Assembly: GCA_037176705.1 (NCBI GenBank)
Contig: CM073898.1
Location: 22,180,488 to 22,244,487 of the forward strand
Direction: 5' to 3'
Origin: Molossus alvarezi
Lineage: Eukaryota; Chordata; Mammalia; Chiroptera; Molossidae
DNA length: 64,000 bases
This document shows positions 13,021 to 23,108 of the stretch, in pieces (position 1 is the first letter of the stretch; the number at the start of each line of letters is the position of its first letter). Made by a program: the position numbers and the translations under genes. The notes under the pieces were generated by a model. That model ran no database searches and had not been told where the DNA came from. It saw nothing but the letters and a program-made list of their open reading frames with translations.

Positions 13021-13455
13021 TCCTAGAGTTAACTTAGCAGGCTTGGGTTGTTCACCCTTCCACACATTCCAAAGAGAGGCCTGGCCCTTGACTAACTCAG
13101 GGTAGAATCATCTGAGATTTTTAATATCTTGCCTGAAAGAATGTTTTGTAGGCTTCAATTTCTAGACCATGTTGCATCAGATTAACCTCTTGGGAGCTGA
13201 AGACTAAGTTGCAAAATCAGTTACGAGAGCATTGTCTATCTACCCAAATTGCCATCAAGAACACTGGGCACCAAAGCTCAAGAGAGCTTCTCTAGTTGGC
13301 AATACCTTGCCTGTATTGTCACATGTTGCTGTAATAGAATTAAACACATCCCCTATGTGACTGCTTCTAATGAACTGAGCCTGAGGGTGGTCTCATCACA
13401 GTTATAATGAAATTTGTCAACTCCGGAAGAACTTCATAACTTAGTGATTGAACAA
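13021..13455 (+). mobile_element. LTR-like insertion splitting the Charlie element
   Basis: At 13020 the transposase homology stops and resumes by about 13460-13490. Between them lies sequence of a different character, including GGGAGCTGAAGACTAAGTTG, AGTTGGCAATACCTTGCCTG and TGTGACTGCTTCT, which resembles the LTR of a mammalian ERVL or MaLR group. I cannot give a family or fix the ends, and I see no target duplication. Part of the Charlie sequence may have been deleted here as well. Confidence 0.4.
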
Positions 13456-13905
13456 TACACTGGTTTCAACAACCTCTAAGCAACTACTGCCACCTGTTGA
13501 GTTTTAGCATAACACTAAAGAAGACTATTCACAATGATATGAAAAGAATACTAACTTGCTCCTCACTTTTCCAATAATGTATCTTTGTGAAGCTTCATTT
13601 TGTCATGTTTCCACCAAACCGATATATTGCAGCAGACTGAATGCAGAAGCCATACATTAATGAGATTTATGAAATAAACAGCAAGGACACTTTTTTCACT
13701 AAATTGTCTTCTGTTTAGAAAATACTTTATACATAAATAAATCATTTATGAGAACATAATGGCCTAGGTAGTATTATTTTTAAATGAATTAATAGATACT
13801 TTAAAATTTTATCAATTTAAATCTAAAAATAGCAAATAGTGATAGATAAAACTCATGTAAGCAAACAGAACACCTGTAAAAGGAATAAGTTATAGTTTTT
13901 CCCTC
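13456..13905 (+). mobile_element. Charlie (hAT) transposon, 3' part
   Basis: Resumes the transposase C-terminal region: TGTTGAGTTTTAGCATAACA, CTCACTTTTCCAATAATGTA, then TTGCAGCAGACTGAATGCAG, which corresponds to the conserved hAT dimerisation region. It then runs into the AT-rich 3' UTR with TTTTTAAATGAATTAATAGA. It lies in the same orientation and in consensus order with 12284-13020, so it is the same original insertion. The inverted-repeat end is not recognisable. Confidence 0.65.
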
Positions 13906-15200
13906 AAGAAGCTTTCCTGTCAGGGGAAAGACATACATATAATTAATCTACTCTGCTGAAGCATGTTACACAAGCTAAAATGGAGGGACTGTGGAAAAGT
14001 ACAAGAGGAAGAAGGAAGCTCCTGCTAGCATGTTAGGAAAACCCTTCAGACATGAAATTTGAGTTAGAGTAGAGAAAAAGAGATAGAGCGAGATTTGGCC
14101 AGTTGAATATAGTGGGTGGGTTGTAATTAAATAAAAAAACATACAAACAAATCTTATACCTACATTGTAAATGTATGTAGGCACATGTTGAGAAAATATA
14201 TACTCTAAGGTCAACCGTGTATGATAAAGAAGAGTTAGGGAGATAGGAGGGCCGTGTTTGAAAGAGGGAGAAACTGGCAGGACCAACCCGTTAATGGAGC
14301 CAATGGCTCTGCCCGTTTCGCAGGGGATGAATACATTGTGACTTAAATTACTTAGTGATGAGCAGAGTTATTTTTACCAACATTAGTGCCACTTATATAC
14401 TGCACTAAAAAATATCCTAGTACTACAGAGCATTCCATTCTTAACAGTTTTTCCATGAGTTCTAGCCTTTTAGGTTTTTCTAATTTTTCTTTCAAAAAGG
14501 GCAGGAATGACTCAGCAAATTATTGTGTAATTTAAAAATTCTAAAATCATATGGCACTTACGTTCACATACACTCTGTGTACCTGTTAACCTCATTCTCT
14601 TTCCCCCAAAATGCAAATTTTACTTCTTGTCCCATGAAAGTCAACTAATGAAATTATAAAATAATAATAATAATAATACCTCTAAACAGAAAACCAGAAA
14701 GTGGCAAAATCCAGACTTATTAACTATGGCTATAAAACTATCTAAAAATATATCAGTTGCAAAATATATAATGTTCTAAATGTGTGTTAAAGCTTCCCTT
14801 TTTCATCTCAGGTATCAAATGAACTGCTGGCAGTTCAAGTCCTGTCATCCCAGACTGGGGGAGGATGAATAAGGGATGGATGCCAGACCTATTCTGGCTC
14901 ACACAGATTAACAATCACCATCTGGAGAAGGCTGGGCGGAGTTTTATGTGAGCTAAAGCTGGGGATGGGGAGGGACGGTCGTGTGGCTACCAACTGGGAG
15001 GGTTTTCCAACTGAGAGCAAGGTTGACCCTTGAGGAAAGGTTTCAGTAAAGCGAGAGCAGACTGAGTAAGATGAGGTCTGACCTGAGAATCCAGTAGGTA
15101 CATGTGGGGAAAGAACTGCAAGTCAATGTAAATTTGGGGCAAGATTTCTATGATTTACCTCAAAATGAATAGCAAAAATCCCACCTTTCATTAACAAATA
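13906..15200. other. No gene seen
   Basis: 13,906-14,830 is AT-rich with a short (AAT)n run at 14661-14678. 14,830-15,070 is richer in G and A. A 103-codon minus-strand frame at 13975-14286 has no recognisable domain. No known repeat family fits. Confidence 0.5.
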
Positions 15201-15204
15201 ACAA

Positions 15205-15412
15205 ATCTCAGAAGAGGAGGTGGGAGGGGGGAAGAGATAAACCACAGAATTATATGCATGTATGTGTAACCAATGGATATAGACAACAATGCTGGGGACA
15301 GGGTAGGGGGGATCAGGAGGAGGGTGTCAATGGGGGAAAAAGAAGAAACATCTCTAACAAAAATAAAATAATAAAAAAAATTAAAAATAATAATAAAAAT
15401 AAAACGGTATCA
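15205..15412 (+). mobile_element. LINE-1 3' UTR terminus with A-rich tail (sense)
   Basis: G/A-rich tract (AGAAGAGGAGGTGGGAGG), then ACAGAATTATATGCATG, GGATATAGACAACAATGCTGG and a final AATAAAATAATAAAAA-type tail. The order matches the end of the L1 fragment at 6.2-6.4 kb. Only about 200 bp of the 3' end is present. Confidence 0.7.
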
Positions 15413-15787
15413 AAATAAAAACTCAACGCTGTCAATCACTAACAATCCCAGAATAAACAAATAGAAAACATTATCTTCTAAGTTGTTTCTGTCAATACAC
15501 CAGAGAAAGAAAAACCACCTCACAAATTAATGGGGGATTTTCATATTTTTCATCTTGTGTTCTTCAATTACATTTGCATGTTGGTTTGTTTAAATATTTA
15601 TAAAGTTCCTACGAAGAATTTTGGACCCCAGGGAGTAAAATAAATTAACCTAGATTCTGTCTTCTCCTACTTATATCTGAAACCTCTTTATAGATTTTTA
15701 CTTATCATGTGACATTATTTATTGAAGGCAAGAATTCTATCACAGTGCCTGAGATACTGCAGATAATATTCCCTTGAAGACTTATTC

Positions 15788-16100
15788 AATTTTCTTTTAT
15801 AAATTAAATTTATTGTAGTAACACTGGTTAATAACATTATGTAAGTTTCAGGTATACAATTTCATAATATAACATCTGTATAGTCCATTGTGTGCTCACC
15901 ACCCAAAATCTAATTTCTGTCCATCACCATATATTTGACTCCTTCTACCTTCTTTGTCCTCCCTCACCCAGCCCCCTCCCCTCTGGTTATCAGCTTCCTG
16001 TTGTCTGTATCTATGAGTTTGCTTATTTGTTTTGTTTGTTTATGTCTTGCTTTTTGTTTTATATCCCACATGTGAGTGAAACTTTCATTCTTTTCTTTTT
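15788..16100 (-). mobile_element. LINE-1 3' region (antisense)
   Basis: Antisense L1 3' UTR: TTGTAGTAACACTGGTTAAT, TTTCAGGTATACAATTTCAT, CATTGTGTGCTCACCACCCA, a C-rich tract, then TGTTGTCTGTATCTATGAGTT. This pattern is common in laurasiatherian L1s. The 85-codon plus-strand frame across it is antisense to the LINE and is not a gene. Confidence 0.75.
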
Positions 16101-16860
16101 GGATCTGTCTTTAGCTGGCAAGGTTTTCAGAGAAATCCAAAGTGCCTGACATGAAAAAGCTGAAAGTTAGAGTCATAGCCCATCAAGAAACTTGCCTCTA
16201 TTTCTAGAGATAGTAGGTGATAATCTTCACATGTCAGAGGCACACAGAAATGAAACACATTTGCCCATGGTGTCACCAAATTAGCAGCCACCTCCCCAGA
16301 TTGAGGAAGCCCATGTAACATGATAAAACAAACAGGTCAGTCTTTCTCTTCCCTCCTGGTGAAATAGGGGTTGACCCACTCACCGTACTGATCTGTTATA
16401 ACCGGAGGCAAACAATCCAACTATCACTCAAGGGGAAGCTTCCTTGAGAAGTGGGAACTTTGTATCAGTCTTCTCTACCAGGGCCACTGTTCTCACGTCT
16501 GCATCTGTGCCGGAAAAAAAGAAAAAGAAATTAACCCAGTTTCAAAGATACCTTGTTTTAGCATCCTAAGAAAAGAGCAAGGAGAACCAAATCATTTGCT
16601 GTTTTAGAAACGTGGTTGGAGATCGAACATGCCTCTCACAATGTAATCTCAAAGTCATGCAGACTTCGAAAAGCAGTCTACTTGTGTAAGCTTGAAGACT
16701 CCCCTCTTCCGTAGTTCTCCTGAACTTTTCTTCATTTATAGTTGGAACATGGTAATTTAGCTTTTAGGAAAATCGCTTCTTTTAAATAGATTAACCGCTG
16801 AATGGCATTTCAGATTCATAGTTAACATCTGTTAACCCATAATTAATTGTCCTCACTGAT
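16101..16860. other. No gene seen
   Basis: Mixed composition with no recognised repeat. The segment 16340-16700 has normal GC content and no long frame. Confidence 0.45.
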
Positions 16861-17170
16861 GAAAAGAAACACACTCTCAGCACCAAGTGAGTCAGCCAGT
16901 GCTTTTTCCGGAGAGCCGGTGGGCGCGGGAGTTTCGCTGTCTTCCTCAGTAGGAGCTGTTTCAAAGGGCTCCCCGGCGCTGAACGAGCTCCTTCTCAGGA
17001 GTACACGCTACACTGACCACACAGCTGCCAGCCTGCAGGGCCATCTCCCAAGCCCTGGTGACTACAGGGCTTTCCGAGCCTCAGTGCGACGTGCTCCCCT
17101 TGCACTTGGCATTTGTCCTTTTGACAAAGGGTTGCTTGAAAGTTCAGCGACGACAGAACGACTTCAACAT
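16861..17170. other. CpG-rich patch of unknown origin
   Basis: About 310 bp with roughly 16 CpG dinucleotides (for example GGGCGCGGGAG, CCCCGGCGCTG, GTGCGACGTG, CAGCGACGACAG) inside DNA that is otherwise CpG-poor. A plus-strand frame stays open from 16847 to 17179 (110 codons), but it begins at TTG and its first ATG is at 16859. Its product is serine- and alanine-rich with no motif I know. A consensus AP-1 site, TGAGTCA, lies at 16888-16894. It could be a conserved regulatory element, a remnant first exon or promoter, or a young GC-rich insertion. I cannot assign a function. Confidence 0.4.
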
Positions 17171-17837
17171 TGGAATTAAATGCAGTGACTTGAATTCAGC
17201 TCTTCTTTAGAACTTCTGCCTGCTACCTTAATCTGCAGGCACATTACACATTTTCAAAAAAAAAATTAAGCAATATGCAAGATGAATAGTGAAGGGAATA
17301 GAATGAGGGGTGGGGCATGGAGACAGGACTCTGAAAACACTCCTACTTTTGGTCACTATTTTGATGTTCACCACCTTGCTGGTTTATTTTTAAATAGTTA
17401 GCAGACTAAGTGTGCTGCTCAACAACTCCGACTTCCTGTTTTCGATATGATTGTTGTCATGAGGGAGGCAATGCTTCAAGATGCCAGCAGGAGCTTTCAA
17501 GTGGAAACATGATGAAGAAGGAGAGGGGCAGAAGAACAAACCAATGAGAGCATTTGAAGATCTCATGAAGTAATCGAAGTTTTTGTTAAGGATTCATGCA
17601 TTTCCTTTTAAGAGGAACATAAATGATACTCAGCTGTGGTGTGGACTTTTTGCTAGAGTCCTCTTCATGGGAAGGTGGGAGCGAGCTTCACCAAACCTGG
17701 CAAAACCCAGGTGGTTTGTTGGACTTGCAGAGGGATCAGAGCAAAGAATCATGCATAATAAAAGGAAAGCAGTTAATAGGTGGAGAGATTAAAGAGATTT
17801 TGTCATCCAGGCTAGAAGCATGAAAGGAAAGGGTAAC
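17171..17837. other. No gene seen
   Basis: Unique-looking sequence; two short overlapping frames at 17583-17823 without features. It ends where the antisense LTR begins. Confidence 0.45.
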
Positions 17838-18025
17838 TGTGCTAGATTGGATCCTCCAAGAGCAGATGCCAAGATAGGATTAAACATGCAAACATTTTAA
17901 TAGGTGAAGCAGCTGCTACAGAAAATATGAAGGGAAACTGAGAAGGCTGAATGAGCTTCCAGATCGCGAAGCAAGTCTGACCCTGAGTGAAGGCTGTGAG
18001 CAAGCATCCTTGGCTGCTGGGTAGT

Positions 18026-18040
18026 CTGGCTTGCCTTGGT
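18026..18040 (+). repeat. Target-site duplication, left copy, of the 5S insertion
   Basis: CTGGCTTGCCTTGGT here is identical to 18129-18143 across the 5S copy. Its last three bases (GGT) are also the complement of 5S nucleotides 90-92. The strict duplication is therefore about 11 bp plus microhomology. Confidence 0.9.
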
Positions 18041-18129
18041 CTCCCATCCAAGTCCTAACCGGGCCCGACCCTGCTTAGCTTCCCAGATCCCACGAGATCG
18101 GGCGCGTTCAGGGTGGTATGGCCGTAGAC
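18038..18129 (-). pseudogene. 5S rRNA retropseudogene, 3' truncated, no poly(A)
   Basis: The minus strand from 18129 down to 18038 matches 5S rRNA nucleotides 1-92, starting exactly at GTCTACGGCCATACCACC. I count five substitutions: CT to GG at 39-40, C47 to G, T69 to C and T76 to G. The A-box and C-box of the internal pol III promoter are largely kept. The copy stops after GGGAGACC, so the last 29 or so nucleotides are missing, and no A-tail or T-run terminator follows. It is flanked by a perfect 15-bp repeat and sits inside an old LTR. A retroposed copy of a 3'-shortened 5S RNA fits best. It cannot make a normal 5S rRNA. Confidence 0.95.
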
Positions 18130-18143
18130 TGGCTTGCCTTGGT
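18129..18143 (+). repeat. Target-site duplication, right copy, of the 5S insertion
   Basis: CTGGCTTGCCTTGGT, identical to 18026-18040. Removing 18041-18143 restores a continuous LTR sequence reading into ATCCCTAGCC. Confidence 0.9.
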
Positions 18144-18390
18144 ATCCCTAGCCACTCAATTGATTGTTCAGTGCCTTTTCCATGGTGGATATTTTCTGAT
18201 GGACATTAACATGTGATATAAAAATCTTCACTTGATGCTCACTCACGTATGTCCATTCACATGTCTCTACCCTAAACCTCTTTGCTCTGAGGAATCTCTG
18301 TGTCCACAACTTGGTTCACTTCTCCTGCCATAGGCTCACCAATTTGTCATTTCTTCAGGTCTCAAATACATAAATAGAACAGAGCTGGAC

Positions 18391-20191
18391 TTCAGTCATC
18401 ACTCCACCTGTCTCCCCTAAGTCCCCATTCTAAGGATGAGTGATGATGGTGCTTTGGGTCTCTGGGATGAATGTAAATTCAGATTCTATGTTTGTCCATT
18501 AGTCTTCAAAATGTTTGGTTAATCTATCTATCCACAGTGTACAGTCACCCATTAAATATGTCCTTTTATGGAGAGACTGGGGAATTGTCATAGTGGTACA
18601 GGGTCCTTTCTCCTAGGAACTCGAACACTACTTTTATCTTGGTCCCTATATGGGAACTAAACAAGAAATAGTGACATTTTATTGGGTGATCACCTTCACT
18701 TACTTTAAGCACCTTGTTAGTTGCCTGCCTATTTCACGCTAAGCTCTACATCCCTTGCAGGTTATCCTCCATGGCTACTCCTCTGATCTTGCTGGTCCTT
18801 ATGCTAATTATGGCCTCACAAATTCTGGGAATCCACCTCACCACCTGGCCTCAGTTATTTTGAGCACCATGATTACCATGAAAGTTAATGAGCCCAACTC
18901 TGTGACCTACCATCCTAGGTCTTGGAACTCGTACCTGCATAAGGTAACTACCATGACACTCTGTAGTGATGCTGGTGTCCTTTCACTCATGCATTCCTGA
19001 TGGCCTCGGTCAGTGTATTGTCCTTTGGGTCCTTCTCTATAGCATAGTCCTCTGGAGGGTCATGTGGTCTTACCAGCATATCCACTGTCACATGCTCCTG
19101 TCCTTCAACCTCTTTATTCCTTCTTCTACCTCTGCCAGATCAGGTGGAGCATTTCTATTTCAGTCCCCCCACCTCACCAGCCTTCTAAGACCCACTGCAG
19201 CAGCAAGATTTTCTCATCCTCTTGAGTCCTGTATTCTGAACCGGGCACTCAAGTTGGAATTCCTGTGATCCAGTCTGACATTCTCACCTCTTCATCCTAT
19301 ACATTCAAAGTTCAATCCCAGGAGCACACGTCTAACTCCTACTAGCACATATGCTAGGTTTTTTGCATTAAAAAAAAAAAAAAAAGTATGTAGCTTAGAA
19401 GGGCCCCATCAGGGTTTTGTTTGGAATTTAATCTTAGCTGTTAGCCTGAGAGACTGGAATAGAGGTGGGAACAGTTCCTCAGGATCCGCCTGTTGCTTTG
19501 TGGGGGCGGAGCTTCTTGAGCATTTTCCAGGATGGCAGAAACACTAGCTTCTACTGAGGAAGTGTGGGCCACCTTTGCCCACCCAGAGAGTCTAAAGTAT
19601 ATGGCAGAGCAAACATCATCAAAGGTTTACATCTAGATGTTCCCATTGTATATTTTAGGCCTTCAGATTTCCCACCAGGTCCTTGACCTGTACATATAGA
19701 CCTGCCTTGACTGGGCATTCAAATGTCTTTGGAGCTCTGCAACACAAGCAATTAGGTCTTCAGTTTGCTGTGCATTGTCTAACCTTCCACTGCAGAAGAC
19801 AACAACGTATTTGTAAGCTACCACAGAATCTCCCTGGCTCCCACACTTCGCCATTATGTCCCGTCGATAGATCACCAGGTTCTCCTTTTCCTTCTGTTTG
19901 GCATTTTCTTTCTGTGTAGTAATCTGCCAACTTGGCTCTTCTTATAGATATTGTTCCCATAATTCTCCAATGCTGGCGTCATTGCACCTGGCACAGAATT
20001 CCCCTCCCACCATACATTTTCCTAGATTACCATCAGTAAAATCTTTAACAAATGTGCTGCCATCTTGTGTCAGGAGCTGTCTGCACCTTTTACTAACCAG
20101 GACAGGAATCCTCTTCATCTTCCAGTTGGTGGGTGAGCCAGCCCTAAATACCCATTTTACTGCCTGTTTTCTGGAACTACTCCTGGTACCA
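18391..20191 (-). mobile_element. Internal region of the ERVL-type provirus (antisense, degenerate)
   Basis: Lies between the two LTR-like segments. Read on the minus strand, it starts with the primer binding site near 20191 and contains a short open frame at 19663-19875 (70 codons) with a helical, glutamine-rich segment. That would fit a gag remnant, but I cannot confirm homology by eye. No reverse transcriptase or integrase motif is visible. At about 1.8 kb it is much shorter than a full ERVL interior, as in non-autonomous MaLR elements or deleted copies. A 16-A run lies at about 19369-19385. Stops in all frames show that it is defective. Confidence 0.5.
20179..20191 (-). promoter_or_regulatory. 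Retroviral primer binding site for tRNA-Leu(UAA)
   Basis: The plus strand reads ACTCCTGGTACCA, identical to the last 13 nucleotides of mature tRNA-Leu(UAA) including CCA. The minus strand therefore carries TGGTACCAGGAGT, the primer site after which ERV-L is named. It begins four bases after the LTR end (CTAACA at 20196-20201), the expected spacing. Confidence 0.8.
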
Positions 20192-20195
20192 CTCT

Positions 20196-20680
20196 TGTTA
20201 GTTCAGGTTCTCTGAGAAGCAGATGCCGAGATAAGATTAAATACCCACGGATTTTGTTAGGGAGAAACCTGAAAGATAAAAATGGGAAGGGAGCAAGAGA
20301 AGGCCGAAACAGCCCTGAGACCACATTGCAAACTTGACTAAGTGTAGGAGAGGAAAGAGGAAAGGTCACAGGGGTGTCCTTGTCAGCTGTGAGTTCTAGT
20401 ACAGTTTCTGCAAGGTCATCAGAGAGTTTGGAGTCAGAGACCATGTCTCCAGCATGGCCCTGCCTCAGTACCCCTGCTGAGGTCAGTCACTGGGAGCAGC
20501 TCCTGGGATGCTGTAGGGCCAGGGCCCAAATGTGGTAGTGGGTTTCGGAGCACAGGAGCTGGTGCATTCTGGTCGCTGTTGTTGGAGCTGTGTGACTTCC
20601 ATCCTCATGGCAACCTCAACGGACAAAGGAAGAGGTAGGATGTCTACAAGACTGGGCCCTGTTCTGATGGCCATGCTGAT
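20196..20680 (-). mobile_element. 5' LTR of the ERVL-type provirus (antisense), upper border approximate
   Basis: The minus-strand 3' end reads GGCATCTGCTTCTCAGAGAA..CTAACA, directly followed by the primer binding site. This fixes the identity and direction of the element. The LTR body is homologous to 17838-18390. The beginning of the LTR, at higher coordinates, is not sharply defined; I place it near 20680. Confidence 0.6.
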
Positions 20681-21548
20681 GGAAATCAGAATAAAGGGGG
20701 GTGCTTTTTTATTATGAGGAATTCACTGTAAGGAGGATTTGGTTCTCAATAATTTCAGACTCTCATTGGAAGCTTTGGGATCATTGAGACTGAACCCCTC
20801 TTTATAGGATGTTAATTTAACCAGATATAGTGTTGAAATTGAGTCCAGGGGTCACATGGTATAGAACTTGTACCAAAGACGCTTTTACATAAACACATAA
20901 GTTTTTTCTTATTTAAACAGAGTTGAACAGTCTCTTTTTAACTTTAGTAATTCTCTGAGTCTTAAATACTCAAAAGTTATTATGCAAATTGGAACTCTAG
21001 TATAAGGTAATACAATATACAGTATTGGCCAGTATTACAATGATTTAATATTATTTATTGCTAAAGTTTATATTGCGCTTTTTGTTCAGTATAGTAAGTA
21101 TATTCATAAACTCAGTTTGAGAAATGTTAGGATAGAAAATTACCTCCCTACAGTTAGAAATGCTTAGAAATGCATATGTTTCAAGGCAAGATATGAGATT
21201 ACTACCACCATGCTTCTGTTTTATGATTCTACAAGCTGGTTTTAAAGAATTTTTTTAAGACATGTCCAGAAGTTACACTTTATAATTGACAGTCAATGAG
21301 TACATGAAGCTTGAAACTATGCACTGCTGTCAAATGTCATGTTTAAAGTGACATCTGGCAAGTTTTCTAATTGCTTTGTTTCTTCTTCTAAGATGATCAG
21401 CAGTTTCAACATCTCTGGAGGCTTTGTAAATTACCAAGAACATACTATGACCTAGCTCTTAGTATTTGCATCAAGTCTCATGAAAAAAGTTATTTCTTTT
21501 TTTTTTTTTTTTCTAATTATTTGGAAATGACAAGTAGTTGTTTAGTTG
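20681..21548. other. No gene seen
   Basis: AT-rich sequence with a T run at about 21499-21513. No recognisable repeat or exon. Confidence 0.5.
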
Positions 21549-21855
21549 CAGTTGACTCTTGAACAACATGGGTTTAAACTGTACAAGCTCACTTATATGC
21601 AGATTCTTTTCAATAAACACCTGTACGGTTTACTATCCACGGTTGGGAGTCTGCAAATGCAGAGGGCCGACTGTCTGCATTGATCTACAGCATTTTGTAT
21701 AGGGGACTTGAGCATCCTTGTATTTTGGTATCTGCAGGGGTCCTGGAACCAATCCCCTGAAGATACCATGAGGTAACTTAACTTTTGGGAAAGTCAAAAG
21801 GTATATGAGGATTTTCAACTGTGCATCTAACCCCAGTGTTGTTCAGGGTCAGCTG
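21549..21855 (+). mobile_element. Tigger-type (TcMar) non-autonomous DNA transposon
   Basis: The left end, CAGTTGACTCTTGAACAAC, pairs with the right end, which reads CAGCTGACCCTGAACAAC on the opposite strand. TA follows the right end, while the left TA is mutated. The interior holds AAGTCAAAAGGTATATGAGG as in the parent family. It also has a patch at about 21650-21772 with AGAGGGCCGACTG and GGGGTCCTGGAACCAATCCC, features of a second MER2/Tigger-like element. The whole is 307 bp with no transposase. Confidence 0.75.
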
Positions 21856-23091
21856 TATTAGATATCTAAACCAAAAACTGGCTCCTTAGCAATGACCAGT
21901 TTAAACCTTGGGAACCGGGAGACAATTGAAAGAGGAAGCTGGACAGGGTAGCAATTTCTGTGCTCTTTGAGATTTATCTTTTAAATTGTTGGAAATAAAT
22001 AGCATGGACTATCTATTTAATAAGAGAAGAAAGTAACCTAAAACTACCCTGCAGAAATCTTTCATTGCTTCAAGATTCCTTAGAATGATGGTGTCTCCAA
22101 AGTGATTTATTATTTGACGTGCTGAACCACGTAAGTCAATGTTATCTTGAAGTTCAAACAAATCAGATAAGAGGAACTACTAAATAACACCAAAGCTGTT
22201 GTAAGGAACAACTCAGGAGAATTGTAAGAGAATTTCTTAGATTTGATCTGTGTGTATACACAAAACTGTGCCTGTCCGTTCTAATTATAATCACTATAAT
22301 ATACAAAAGTTGATTAATCATAAAATTGCTGTCGAGGGAAAACTCCTGTTCAGCTAATACACAATTCTAGCCATCTTAACATGATAGAGCATATTTGCAG
22401 TTTTGAGGGTGAGAAATACCTTGCATTCAGCTCTGAGAATGAATAATTTTGGTATATACAAAACTCTGGAAAAGCCACACCAAGCCTGCATGGTATGCTG
22501 AGTGGTTTTAAAATATTTCATAAACAATCTTTGACAGATTTAGTATTTTGCAAGAAAATACTGTTTCACCATTAGAAGGAAAGTTGATGGCAATAACACA
22601 CAAATATGAATGAATTGAGTTCCAATTTAGTTCAACTGATTTTTTAAGAAAGGATTATAGACCTACCAGGACATTTATTATACAACTCTCAGATTAAGAT
22701 ATTGAAAACAACTTTTTGTTTGGTCAAGTCTTGTTTCCAGTGTCGGAGAAGTTAGTGACATTTTCCGGCTGCCTCCCTTCTGTCCTCTTCCCAGACTCAG
22801 GGCTCTTGCTATTGGCCTGGAAGAAATTGGACAGCCAAAGAGACACTGATGAAGAGACTATCTTCAAAATGCTTGATCATTAATATACCTTACAATCATT
22901 CATACAGTTTTTATAATTGATCCGGTCCTCATACAGCACATACTGTCTGATGTGATTTTTCTCCATCTTCTTCATCATTAACCTATAAAAGTGTTACAAT
23001 TAAGATATCAGAGTTCAAATAGAAACTTCCATGTCTTATTTGGGCTTTTAAAAAATATTAATGCCTCCTCCTCCCAATTGGAAGTTGAGGT
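21856..23091. other. No gene seen
   Basis: Ordinary AT-rich DNA. 22740-22830 is a short GC-richer piece (TTTTCCGGCTGCCTCCC) without recognisable homology. Confidence 0.5.
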
Positions 23092-23108
23092 TTCTGGTAC
23101 ACTTTATT
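23092..23108 (+). repeat. Target copy 1 of TTCTGGTACACTTTA
   Basis: First of three copies of the same target sequence. The others are at 23204 and 23469. Confidence 0.9.

Larger units (their letters stand above)
17838..18390 (-). mobile_element. 3' LTR of an ERVL-type provirus (antisense), upper border approximate
   Basis: On the minus strand this ends GGCATCTGCTCTTGGAG..CTAGCACA, the usual end of mammalian class III (ERVL/MaLR) LTRs. It aligns with the segment starting at 20196 over GCAGATGCC(A/G)AGATA(G/A)GATTAAA and AAGGGA..GAGAAGGC. The two copies are well diverged, so the insertion is ancient. A 5S rRNA copy interrupts it at 18038-18129. The upper border is a guess based on the length of the other LTR. 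Confidence 0.55.

Noticed and set aside
16127..16321. 64-codon minus-strand frame near the L1 end
   Set aside because: Length expected by chance; no features.
19317..19385. Possible U6-like snRNA pseudogene (AGCACATATGCTAGG before an A run)
   Set aside because: Only a short string resembles U6, and the essential flanking U6 sequence is absent.
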